From the NCBI GenBank assembly GCA_023055505.1, contig JALIRH010000045.1, positions 1,674,001-1,738,000 of the forward strand: DNA of 64,000 nt, in the 5' to 3' direction. This document shows, piece by piece, positions 48,831 through 59,345 of the stretch (position 1 is the first letter of the stretch; each line of letters starts with the position of its first letter). The stretch comes from Callipepla californica brunnescens. Its lineage: Eukaryota; Chordata; Aves; Galliformes; Odontophoridae. The notes under the pieces are model-generated. The model was given only the letters and a program-made list of their open reading frames with translations. It was not told the origin of the DNA and did not search any database. The position numbers and the translations under genes were made by a program.

Positions 48831-51800
48831 TCTCTTTTTTTCCCCTTTCATTTCCAGTTACACATTCTGCTGCACTAAATCTTATAAAATGAGATCATTC
48901 TCAAACACTGCCGTTTGCAAATAGTTTCCTTGGTGCTCGGCTTCCTCCTTTTTTGGGGGGGTTGGTTTTTTTATAGCTTCTCGAGTGTCATAAATATAAT
49001 TTCTCTGGGTGGACATCAGATGCGTTGCAGGAATTAACGATGTCAGTGTGTGCTCAGTCGTTTGCTGCTGTGGTGCTCTCCTCTGTGGCGGGCTGTGCGT
49101 TGGAGGAGCGCGTTCCTCTTGGCCTTGCTTAGGTATCTGTACGCTCACATCCGCAGGTTTCCTAGCTGGGGCTTGCAGCATGGTTTGAAGGCAGCCCGGA
49201 AGGATCTTTAATGGCTCTCCTGGAAGATGCTCAGCAGCCACTCCCACTGAGTGCATCGAACGCTTACACACGGTGCCAGAAGCAGTCTGCAGTGAAGTAT
49301 AAGGTAAGAAATAATCACTGGAGTAATCATTGGCTTGTGTTCCGGACACCTTTGGAAGCTGAGATTAAAACTGGTACGTGTGTCTTTTTGCTACGTAAGA
49401 AATATATCGAAGTTATTAACTTTCAGACACCCTTGTTTTTTTCTGTGTTGCTTGGGGCCTCAGCGCATACTGTCCCAGAAGTCCTGGTAGCCCAATCATT
49501 ATTAGTTCAGGCAGTCCCCAGAGTGAAAGAACTCTCTTATGCTCAAAAGATGAATAGTAAAAGAAATAAACACTTTGGACCCCATCAACGCCAGCTCTGG
49601 GAGCCCTTCAGGGAACCTCAGCTGTGCCACGGATCCTGGGCTCTCTCTCCCTTCTGCCACGGCCTCACTGCTCCTCTGACAACAAACAGACACATCCTGC
49701 TGCCTCAACCAATGGCTGATGAGCGACCGTGAGGCTTTACTTTGATTTCCACTTTTTATCTTTCCTTACTTTTCCTAATTCTAATAATAATGATTCTAAT
49801 AATCCGGCCTTGGTCAGATCATCTCACTGAGTCACAGCAGTTCTCTGTGTATTATCCAGATGTAAGGGACAAAGCACAAATGGTGATAATCCTCTGCTGG
49901 GGTATGCTGACACCACAGCTTATGCTGTGCAGCACTGTTCTAGTTCCTGCTCACAGCTGAATTCCCAAGTGTTGTTTCAGGCTTCTTCCTTCCAGGAGTG
50001 CTGTGATTTTAAACTCTGAGTGCTTGATTTTGATAATTTTTTCTCTTTCTTCTTCTCTCCTGAAGTTAATGTTTCTCACCTTTGATTTAACTTTTAATCT
50101 TCCGCACCCAAACGTTTTCAGGACACAAATCCTGAAGCTGTCATTACAAAACGTGAACTACAAGGTTACTTTGCCTCCCTGCTCACACCTTTTGCTGGTT
50201 TTATTAATGCAGCCTCGGGTATGTTTAAAGAGTCAATCATGAACTCAGTATTAGAACAGAAGCTGCCCCTCCTGGGGGTTATGTTCTGAGGGCAGGCAGC
50301 CCAGGGGGTTCTGCAGGGGCAGACTTCAAGCACTGTCTGTAGGACAGGAGCAGCACTGCAGTGGAGATGTGTAATCTCAGAGCTCTGGATGTAAGGACTC
50401 ATCGCCAGTTCGTGGGGACTCTTGTCACCCACCTGCTGCTGTGGTGTAACACGAGGACTCGATGTTTCCCTGGCAAAGGGCAGCTCAGAATGTTCTTGCT
50501 GAACCTTCCGTTGTGTTCTTTCCCCTGGCTCCAGCCCCAGCCTTAGGGCTCCCCTGGCTCTTATGGTGCTCGTGGTTCTGCTACAGTCAGTGTTCCCAGT
50601 GCATCCTGAGAGCAAGTGCTTGTGTAACAGAGCAGGCAGGCCTCCTGCCCTCAGTTCATTTTGCAAAGGGTGTGAATGGTCTCCATCTCCTATAAAAGTG
50701 AATGCAATTCAGGGTGTGAGGAAAGTGAAAGTACCGGAAAAACAGGCTGTTTTGTTACTGCCTTTCCTGATTCTGACTAGAACAAACTCGTTAGGGGTGT
50801 TCCTTGTCTGCTTGAGCTTCAGATGAAGAAATGCTGTTCATTCTCACTTTGCACACAGGCTAGGGAAGTGTCTTATTCTGAAAATGGCAGAGGAAAGATA
50901 TTCTCTTTTTGTTTTGTATATGACAGGTTGAAAATGGTTTGCAATCACCAGTGCACAAACTAATGGTGGATCACTCATTTCTTATAAGTAAAGCAGCCAT
51001 TTCAGTTCCTCACCACATAGGAACACTTTCAATCGCTTCAATTTCCTGTAGTCCTTATTTCATTGAGCAAAATGTCCTCACTCGCTGCACACACTGATTA
51101 AAACTGTGATTTTTCTGCTTCCCATAATTTCTGGTCCTCCCCCAAAGCGTTCTGGTGGTTGTGCTAGCCCACGTTGTAGACTGCTGCACAGACAGGGGGT
51201 ACTGCCTGCTGTGGGATGGAAAACCCAGCAGCACGATAGCCAGGGCTGCTGCTCCCCCTTCCCAGGTCCAGCCAGTACCCAGGAGGAGCAGCTCTGGGAA
51301 AGAAGAGCTAGGAGCTCTTACGTCTTCACGTATGCCTCGATATCTCAGCAAAAGAGCTGTGGCTGTTGGAGCAGCACAAAGCTCCCGAAGCTGACCAGAC
51401 GTTCTCCGTGCAGTGTTTTGCTTGGTTAATCAGGACACTTCTCTGTTAGGCACGAAATGAAAGCAGATGATGAGAACAAAGATGTGCTGAGCTACTTGAC
51501 AAGATCCTGTGCAGGGTACAGGATCTGTGGGTGTTTGGCATAGCCCCAGCACTGCAGATATTTTAGCTCTTGCTTATTTTTGATTCGGCTCAAATATGGC
51601 TTACCTTAAAAAAAAAATTAACTGCAAAAGTATCTGTTGTTACACAACAAAGATTCACCATGGAAGAAATTGCAGAGCAGAGCTATGGGCACAAGTCATA
51701 GAGTTCAGGTGCTGCTCTGAACTACCCAGGCTCCAGCCTGCCATGCAGCACTCAGGGAACAGTCAGTTTGTTCTGTCAGATCACCCACTTGTAGAGCAGA

Positions 51801-54552
51801 AGCACTCAGAGAGGATTCAGAGAGGCACGAGACACGTGGCCACACTTCCATTGCTTCTGGTCACGTAGAAGCCTTTGTGGCTTTGGAAGCAGCTAGGGTG
51901 GGATGCTGAGGAAAGCAGTAGTGTTCCCAAAGAGAATGGGGATCCTTCATAGGGATGAACCAGCAGAGCATCTCCCTTAGACCTCTTCCAGTGAAGAACC
52001 CCCAGACTTCTGGCTGAAGTGCCATTCCTGCGTGGATGGCTCGGGGATATCGCTGGGCTCCTTTGCCATGAGCACACATGCAGGGAATCCAGAGGCAACA
52101 GGAGCAACCTGCAGCTCTCCAGAGTTGCCCCATTTAGTGTAAGTCCACTATCAAGCTTTATTTCTCAGGGGTAGGTCTAGTCTGGAACCAGAGGAAGAAG
52201 TGATTTTCTTATGTACTGGTCTCTGTTAACTGTTGGTGCAAAAAAATCAACAATACACAAGACAGAGGCAAGGGCTGTAGTGGCAACTGGGATCACCCGA
52301 AGTGAGGAAAGTGTTAAAAGGAACTGCAGATCAAAGCATCACTTTTCACTTTGTAAATTCACCTCAAGTACTTCCACAGTGTCATTTGTCCTGAAGATGT
52401 GGATTCCTGTGCTGCCTCAGAGTGCTAGTATTGCTAGCAGAGGGATCTATCACCGAACTGCAGCCGTCTCCAGGGTGTAAAACAACACGGGCCTGGTGGC
52501 ACACAGCAGCAGCTCAGAACTGTATCAGAAAGAATGTTCAGGAGAATAACAGAGCGGTTGGGAAGGTCTGCAGGAAGGACGTATCAATAAAACAGAATAA
52601 TAGGCCCAGCAAGCTGCATTTCGGGCATTTCCTTGCCTTTGAGATATGCAGTTCAGAAGAGAAAAATGCCATTAAGTGTTATCAATAAGAAGCAGAGCCC
52701 TCATTTTTTCCCTTCTGGCTTTGTGCTCCCATGGGAGGCTGACACCAGCGGCCCCACGGCAGCAGTGTGAGCACGGTGACAGGCCTGGCAGATCTTCTGA
52801 CCTGTCGCCTTGTTCGAGGAGCTGTCATGAGAAAGGCAGCAATGCTTACAGGAGACACTGAACAGGAACAGGGAAAATGATGATCATTTTCCTGAAATGA
52901 GAGACCTCCACTGCCTTTCATAATAAGAAAATCCTTTGAGTGTAGCCCACACATGTTTCAGAGGCGGCTGCTTTAACTGATCACTGCGAGCCAAAATGTT
53001 CTGTCAGTACACACCTACTTCCCAAAACCAGTTGGGTTCATTAAGAGGAGGCTGCGCTGCAGTTCATGTGCCTTTTGGAAAATGGAATAAACAACAATCT
53101 TGATTCCCTTGGGATAAAAAAAAGTGCAGATTCTGCCAGCTGGTTTGTAATATGAGAGCGCTTTGCACGGTGTATTTTCACAGCTGCCTTATCAGTTTCC
53201 TGAAATGAATCAGGGCGGAGCAAACAGTTTAGGAACGTCATGAAAAGAGGATCCGGAGCGTTGCTGCGGTTCGTGATAATGATGCCCTCTTGGGATGGAG
53301 TGTGGGAGACGGGAGATCCCGCTGGGGACGGGAATAACGCTTTTCCAGTATTATTGCAAACAAATTCATCAGCTGTTGTGTCTGCCCTGTGCTGGAGGCA
53401 CGCTCTCTGCCCTCCGCGATGCTCTGGATGCCGTTACTGGACAGGAGGCACTTCCACGTCTCCTGCTGTGACATCCCGTTTTGCCAAATGTGGCGGGGTC
53501 TGCCGTCATCATTCATCTCAGTGGGAGCTGAGGGATCGCAGAGCTTTGCAAAGCTGAGTGCTTCCTAGTGCTGAGGCGTCAGCTCCACCTAAACCAACTG
53601 CTGAGGGTCAGCCTTCATCACAGCGAGGGCTGCCGGGACCCGCGCTGATACGGTGTGCTGAGGAGCAGAGAGACAGAGGAGGAAACCCTGGTAGCTCTGG
53701 AAAGAGTTACTGTGCTGTTTCCCCTTCGCTACTGCTCTCTTAACAAAATAACCACTCAGACCAAGGCTCTCGCCCAGCACTTTGGATTTTGGGATAGGAG
53801 AGCAATAAAAGAATCGATATCGATTGATTGCTTGGGTTGAATGGGAGACGCGGTGTGCTGGAGAAGAATGTGGCTTGCTGTGCTAATGCTGGGATGGGTT
53901 AATGGAGTGTACGGGGCTCTTGTAGCAGCTTCACTAAATACACTGAGAGTTACAGTGTATTTGACAGAAATAAACAGAGTGAACCCGAGCTTTTTCCTTT
54001 CCTAAGAATGACTTTGACTATAGCTGTATTCTTTAGCATACAGCACAATTTATCAAACCCCTGACAGTTCTACTTTAAATAAATAGCCTTGTTATTTTGT
54101 TGGCTTGCAAGACACCGATGGCTGCTGTGGAACCGGTGCTGCTTGGAGGTGTGATGGTGAAGGAGTGCTGTCTGGCTTCCCTGAAGGTCCCTCAGGTGTG
54201 GGCTGCAAAAATGCCCTACGAGCACCTGCCCATCTGCACAGCAGCACTGTGGTGTTCTGAATTCAGTGCTTTCCTGATAAGTTTTGTCATCTGCTGGAAG
54301 AAATTGCTAGTTAATCATTTTCTACCTACCTGAAAAGCTTAGATGGTGCTGATCTGGAAAGCAGTGATGTGCAGCAGGTCTCGTGTCTGCACAGTGCCAC
54401 TGCTTCTGCACACACGTTGCATCTGCCCTCACATGCTGCCCAAGGAATCTGAGCCATCACTGCAGTGCCCCAAATCAGGCTCAGATTTACCTCTGTATGA
54501 CACACGCTTACTGTCTTCGTGGATGGGATATCCCGGTGTTGACACAAAGTCT
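48831..54552. other. Unannotated DNA
   Basis: About 5.7 kb. Longest frames: 49,211-49,732 plus (173 codons) and 50,166-50,666 minus (166 codons). Neither shows a domain, signal peptide or family resemblance, and their lengths are within what chance gives for this much sequence on six frames. No transposon recognised. Confidence 0.5.
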
Positions 54553-54672
54553 ATTTCAATGCTTAACCATTCTTGCCATTAGAAAATTACCCTCAATTTC
54601 CCATCAGAACGATCACTGCTGCATTCTAAGCCCATTACCTCTTGTCCTGTTCATTTCAGTGACAGAGAACAA
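54553..54672 (-). repeat. Old CR1-like fragment
   Basis: Degraded antisense CR1: TTTCAATGCTTAACCATTCT, then CCTCAATTTCCCATCAG, CATTCTAAGCCCATTACCTC and TTGTCCTGTTCATTTCAGTG, which follow the order of the CR1 3' UTR (taaacccattaccccttgtcctgtc). Strongly diverged. Confidence 0.55.
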
Positions 54673-55107
54673 CGGGTTCCTTGCATTTCCTATTGACCTT
54701 AGACATGCATGAAGGTTGTTTTCTCCTTTCCTTTTGTTTTAGCACACCGAACTGCTCTGCTCATTGGAGAAGAGAATATGAATAAGTGGGATGGGCAGAA
54801 AATGGCACTGAAATTGGTCATCTTTCTCCTGCTCAATACTTACGAGCAAAAGTCTTTTCTTGAACCGATTGGGCTAATGAGAACCACGAGACTAATTTTG
54901 GGGTGCACAGGCCCTCTAACAGCAATCTTTGCACGCTGTGGAAGAGGATTAAAAGACAAATAGAAAGCTTCTCCAAGTTTTTGCCTGTTCCCATTGGTCA
55001 GCTCATTCGTGTTCGTGCACGCAGAGCGTCGCAGCACAAACTGCTCCGTGCTGAACAGCGTTCCACAGTGCTGGGCCATAAACCCCACGGATGGAGTGTA
55101 GGAGGTT

Positions 55108-55136
55108 CCTACTGATAAGGTGGTCTTATCAGTAGG
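55108..55136. repeat. Perfect 12-bp stem-loop
   Basis: CCTACTGATAAG and its exact reverse complement CTTATCAGTAGG, separated by GTGGT. The arms contain TGATAAG/CTTATCA, a GATA-type site in each orientation. Confidence 0.95.
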
Positions 55137-56894
55137 ATAATGTGTGATGTGACTGAGAGGGGAAAAGCCAGAAGCTGCAGTTCTGTTTGGGCCGTGGCAC
55201 ACACACAGGTTCTGGTATCTTCTGTCTGCAGAGAACACGCCAACTCTGTAATGTGAACACGTGGGAAGGTGCAATAATGACTTTTCTTTCTTTCCATGAG
55301 TGCTCTTTGCGCTCTGATGGCTGCACCCCGGTGTGCCAGAGCTGTGTTATTTCACTCAAGATGTTATCTTGATCACATGCAATCATTAGAGCTCCCTTAG
55401 TGCCTCTCAAGTGGAAAATGCTGAGATTGGCATTGTTGCCAAATTACGATCTGCATAAATACATCCTCTCCTCCAAACTTGCAGTTACAGTTGCCATACG
55501 CTGTTATTCTCTCACTCACGGGTGTTCGCCGTTAAACACAATCTCTGAGGTTCCCCTTTGCAGTCGGTTCTGCACTGTCTGCTCACTGCACCCCTGAGCA
55601 GGTGTGTGTGCAGGGAATCGAGCTGCTTTCACTCACCCCCCGACTCAGATCTCCTCGGAAGTTCTGTTTGCAGGTCCCTGTGTCAGACGTTGCTCGGACG
55701 GAGGGCAATGCTGGTGTTCAGTGCAACACTGACGGCAGCAGAAGGATCACAAAGCACGTATTTATTCCCTTGTAGACAGTTGGTTACCCACAGGTCAAGG
55801 TGCTCTTGCCAAAAATGGCACAAGTTAAAATCGAACAGCCAGCAAAACAAAAATCCCCCTTTCCTTCTGCAGGAAAAAAAAAAAAAAAGCCCAAATCTGT
55901 GAACTCTCCCCTGGCTGCACCAATAGACACACATTCAGTAAGAGGGGATGGTGGAAGTGCTGATCTGTCACACTGCTGCAGTGTGAAGAAAATCAGTGTC
56001 TCGCATCTAGAGCATTACTCCGAAGTGTTTTCTCCATAGGCATCTATTTCTTAGGCAACAAATATCATAAGCAGTGTTTATTTTTATGTGGTCATGCTTA
56101 ATAGCATCCATCTGGAAGTTTATCTGATGGTATCTGAGTTAAGAGACGGAGTGTTTTAATACCTTACCGTAGGTATTCTGGCTGTTAAAGAGACAAGATC
56201 TTGTTTATTACAGCCATTTTATTTTTCTTTGCTGTTGTGCAAACTTCGCGGCAGTTTGCTGCAAAGACCACACAACACATAAAAAGTTGATTGAGGTTTT
56301 ATGTAGGGTTGTTTTTTTTTTAGCTCCCTGTTTCACCAGAAGGATGTCTGAATGGTTGTCAAGCTCAGGGGCCAGAGGTGGTAAGGTGTGGATGTGGCCA
56401 AAGGGGAACTTGGACCAGATTTCTGGACCAAAATCCAGAATGATGACCCTGAAAATTCCCTCCATCCCTGAGTCCATCCCTGAATCCTTAAGTGCTATGG
56501 GTAGTGTGCATCCTTCAGATTCCTGCTGCTGTGCCTCTGCAGTCCTGCAGGTCTGGGTGGGTTGGTGCTGAGCAGTGGGGATGCAGCAACCAAGCGTACC
56601 TGTGTGTGTCCCAAAGGCATTGTCAGAACAAACCTTGGCTCCTCGCACAATGCAGAGGACGCTGCTGGGGTGGGAAGTGAGGATTCTTTCCTTTCAGTCT
56701 GCGGGGATTTCAAACCCAAGCCCTGACTTGGAGCAGTGTGTTCCTACTTGGAGGGCACCCAGCTGAAATTAGCACAGAGTACAGAGGCTGTGCACATAAA
56801 GTGAGAAGTTCTGACCACGTTTTTCACTACTGGAAACAAGGAAGACCCAGTTCACCCGTCACTTAGAACTGGGGATCACATGAAAAGCATTGCA

Positions 56895-56913
56895 GACTCC
56901 TGGGAACTGTAGT
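56895..56913 (-). promoter_or_regulatory. ZNF143/STAF-like binding site
   Basis: On the minus strand the sequence reads ACTACAGTTCCCAGGAGTC, close to the ZNF143 consensus ACTACAATTCCCAGNRNGC. Such sites are typical of CpG promoters and chromatin-loop anchors. It lies about 1.2 kb upstream of CpG island 2. Confidence 0.45.
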
Positions 56914-58204
56914 CTGTTCCTTCTTGGTGTACCGAGCTGAAACTCAGGTAGGAATAGCTGAGACTGCTGGAATCACAGAACCTGGGATGTGCGGCTCCGT
57001 AGTGCGCTGTGCTTCAGCACTCAGCAGCCTGCTGCACGTTGTCATGGTACGGGATGATCGTAAAACCAGGACAGCAGACAAAATGACCTGAAGGAAAAGA
57101 AAGCCCTTGCCTCTGAGATATCAGAAGGAAAAGGCATTGTGATGTTATTCTGATTTCATAGTAGGCTATTTTAAAGGGATCTAGACCCTAGGCCCAGTTA
57201 TGAGAAAACAGGTACGTGGAGGAAGAAAGCATAAACACATCGGAACCACATCTGCTTCAAGAGATCCTACGGCCAGAACTGCTGCCGACTGCCATAAGAC
57301 CTGGGGGAATTATTCCACATTCCCGTGCTGAAACGTCCACTTTTGGCCTCTGTTGAAGACAACAGTGTGGAAAATGGAGCCTGCTGAAGTGTCCAGCATG
57401 GACATCAAATTGGCCTTACATGGCTAAGCGTTCAGACGTTAAGGTTGGCCTCCTGCCTTCCTGCCATTGCCTCCTTCCCCGTGTCTCCTCAGCTCCGCAG
57501 TACGGCCTGGGATCTGTTTTCTTTACACACAGCGATGTATATAGAGCAGCTGACATCAGTTCTGAGAATATGTTCTCGTAGGTGGAACTATTATGCTCGC
57601 GGTGCTGTAACGCAGAGGCAGCGATCTGTGATGCTAATAACTCCCTGAAGGAAAACACGGAATTATTCTGATGATGTCTTATTCCCCCCCCCGTGTACGG
57701 GGTTTAGAGAGACCAAAGGGCAGCAGCGGATCAGCAGTGCGAGGCAGCGCTGCTTCCAGGGCGGCTGAAGGGGGTGGGGGGCGGGGGGGGTCCCCTGAGC
57801 GCGTTTCTGGAAGGTTCTCTCCCTGCTGCTGTTGAGGCGATGACCGCTCAGTCCCCAGACTCAGAGCTGTGCGGATGTGGCACTCGGTGGGCAGGGTGTT
57901 GTACGGCGTGGAGGTGCTGCTTGTGCTCGCTGCCCCGGTGCGGCTCTTCCTTTATCTGCCCCATTGCTTCGTGCATTGCGCCGTTAAGCTGGGCATCATC
58001 CGGCCCAGCGAGCGTAGGGACTGCAATTAACTTAATGAAAGGGAACGCTGTGGACTGCGGCTGTTTTCCTCCTCTTGTGGAAGGCCGGAACAGCAGGCTG
58101 TCCGCCGGGCTGGGCGCTGAGGTGCGGCCGTGCCGCCTCAGCCCCGCGCTCCCGCCATCACTGCGGACCGCGCCCTCACGGGACGGGCGCGCGACCCCTC
58201 ACAG

Positions 58205-58312
58205 CTCGCAGCCCCGCCCCCTCGGCACGGCCCCGCCCCGCGCCGGCGGAGCGGAGAGACGCGCTTTGCATATCCCCGCCCCCTCATGAATATCCAACCC
58301 GCCCCGCCCGCC
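58205..58312. promoter_or_regulatory. GC-box cluster with octamer-like site
   Basis: Four to five Sp1/KLF-type GC boxes (GCCCCGCCCC at 58,211-58,220, CCCCGCCCCG at 58,231-58,240, CCCCGCCCCC at 58,274-58,283, GCCCCGCCCG at 58,301-58,310) surround CTTTGCATAT (58,264-58,273), a near-octamer, and CTCATGAATATCC. This arrangement lies 350-450 bp upstream of the plus-strand splice donor and is a good core or proximal promoter candidate. Confidence 0.55.
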
Positions 58313-58450
58313 TCACCTCCGCGCGCATCGCGGGGACGGAGGGAGGGAGGGAGCGAGCCCGGGGGCGCGCGCGCGCCGTTCCCTTCCCCCTCCGCCCGGG
58401 GGGCGAGCGCGGCCCCGCCCGCTTTTTCCCTGCGCCCTCCGCGCGGCCCT

Positions 58451-58464
58451 GCGCGCGCGCGCGC
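58451..58464. repeat. (GC)7 alternating run
   Basis: Pure alternating GC, with a similar run at 58,366-58,376. Such runs favour Z-DNA under negative supercoiling. Confidence 0.9.
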
Positions 58465-58560
58465 CCGCGAGGCGGCGGCGCGCTTTGGAAGGAGGGAGCG
58501 AGCGCGCGCGGGGAGGGGAGGTGGGTGCAGAGCCGCTCCCCGGGAGCAGCCGCAGAGCCG

Positions 58561-58574
58561 CCCCCCCCCCCCCC
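58561..58574. repeat. Poly-C tract, 14 C
   Basis: Uninterrupted C run inside the putative first exon of CpG island 2. Confidence 0.95.
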
Positions 58575-58686
58575 ACCTCACCGCGCCGCCCCTCCCCGCC
58601 GGGCGCGTGCCCGCCGCGACGCTGTGCTGAGCGGGAGTGCTCCGCGTGCGCGAGGGCCGCCGGCAGGTACGGGGCTATGTGTGTGT

Positions 58687-58687
<1 letters not shown>

Positions 58688-58717
<30 letters not shown>
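58688..58717. repeat. Poly-G tract, 30 G
   Basis: Thirty consecutive G, starting 22 bases after the putative splice donor. It can form G-quadruplexes. The exact length may be a sequencing or assembly estimate. Confidence 0.9.
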
Positions 58718-58718
<1 letters not shown>

Positions 58719-58885
58719 GTGTGTCGGCGACATGTCGGGGAGGAGCGCGGCCCCGGGCTGTGCGGGAGTAGGGAGGGTGGGGGGGGGGGGCGGTCTCGGT
58801 GCGGGGAAGCGGCGCCCGCAGCGCCGCCGCCGTCGTCTGGGAGTGGGGAGGGGGCGCGGTGCGGGGGGGGGTGGGGTGGGGTGGG

Positions 58886-58886
<1 letters not shown>

Positions 58887-58943
<57 letters not shown>
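58887..58943. repeat. (TG)28 microsatellite
   Basis: Uninterrupted TG dinucleotide run of 57 bases, preceded by GGGGTGGGGTGGGGTGGGA-type G-rich sequence. Confidence 0.97.
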
Positions 58944-58945
<2 letters not shown>

Positions 58946-59225
58946 GGGGGGTAGTGCTGCTTGGATGCACCGAGGGGAGGGGGCGCGGAGCCGCAGCGTC
59001 CCCGGGGGCGGAGGGGCTGCGGGCGGTGGGCGCCGCCTCTCCCCTGCGCCTCAGCGCCCGGAGCGGAACGCGGAGCGTCCGTCTCTTTACGGCGTGAGTG
59101 AAAAACCCGAGAAAATAACACGAAAACCCGCAAAGGTGCGTTTCGGTGACGGTGATCCGAAGAGGGTGGGAACGGCCGCGGGCTCTGCGGCGCCGCGTTG
59201 GGATCACCGAGCGGTCGTGACCGCC

Positions 59226-59273
59226 GGGGCTGTGCGGGTCCCCGTGTGCGGGGCTGTGCGGGTCCCCGTGTGC
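59226..59273 (+). repeat. Perfect 24-bp tandem duplication
   Basis: Two identical adjacent copies of GGGGCTGTGCGGGTCCCC plus GTGTGC (59,226-59,249 and 59,250-59,273). Each copy contains the short self-complementary pair GGGG/CCCC. Confidence 0.95.
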
Positions 59274-59345
59274 GGGGCCGGGCTCCTCGCGGGGTCTCAT
59301 GCGATGCTGTGGAATGGTTCGTGGTCGCTCCGTAGCGGTTCCCAT

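Larger units (their letters stand above)
54673..58069. other. Unannotated DNA upstream of CpG island 2
   Basis: No coding exon recognised. Contains a perfect 12-bp hairpin (55,108-55,136), a ZNF143-like site (56,895-56,913), an A-run near 55,873-55,887 and, from about 57,770, G-rich runs leading into the CpG island. Confidence 0.5.
58070..59345 (+). promoter_or_regulatory. CpG island 2, probable promoter with non-coding first exon
   Basis: Very high GC and CpG density over about 1.3 kb. A likely plus-strand first exon ends at 58,666 with GGCAG|GTACGG (GT at 58,667-58,668), preceded by GC-rich sequence with no convincing start codon, so the exon is probably 5' UTR. The putative intron then begins with G30 and (TG)28. 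A second, divergent start cannot be excluded: on the minus strand ATG (58,328-58,326) is followed by CGCGCGGAG|GTGAGG, with GT at 58,316-58,315. Coding exons are not visible in the remaining 5 kb. Which gene this serves is unknown. Confidence 0.7.

Noticed and set aside
49211..49732. Plus-strand 173-codon open frame
   Set aside because: No domain, signal or family resemblance. With two strands and 64 kb, one or so frame of this length is expected by chance, and no splice or promoter context supports it.
58578..59345. Minus-strand 255-codon frame rich in Pro and Thr-His repeats
   Set aside because: It is the complement of the G30 and TG tracts; no domain, and low complexity explains the length.
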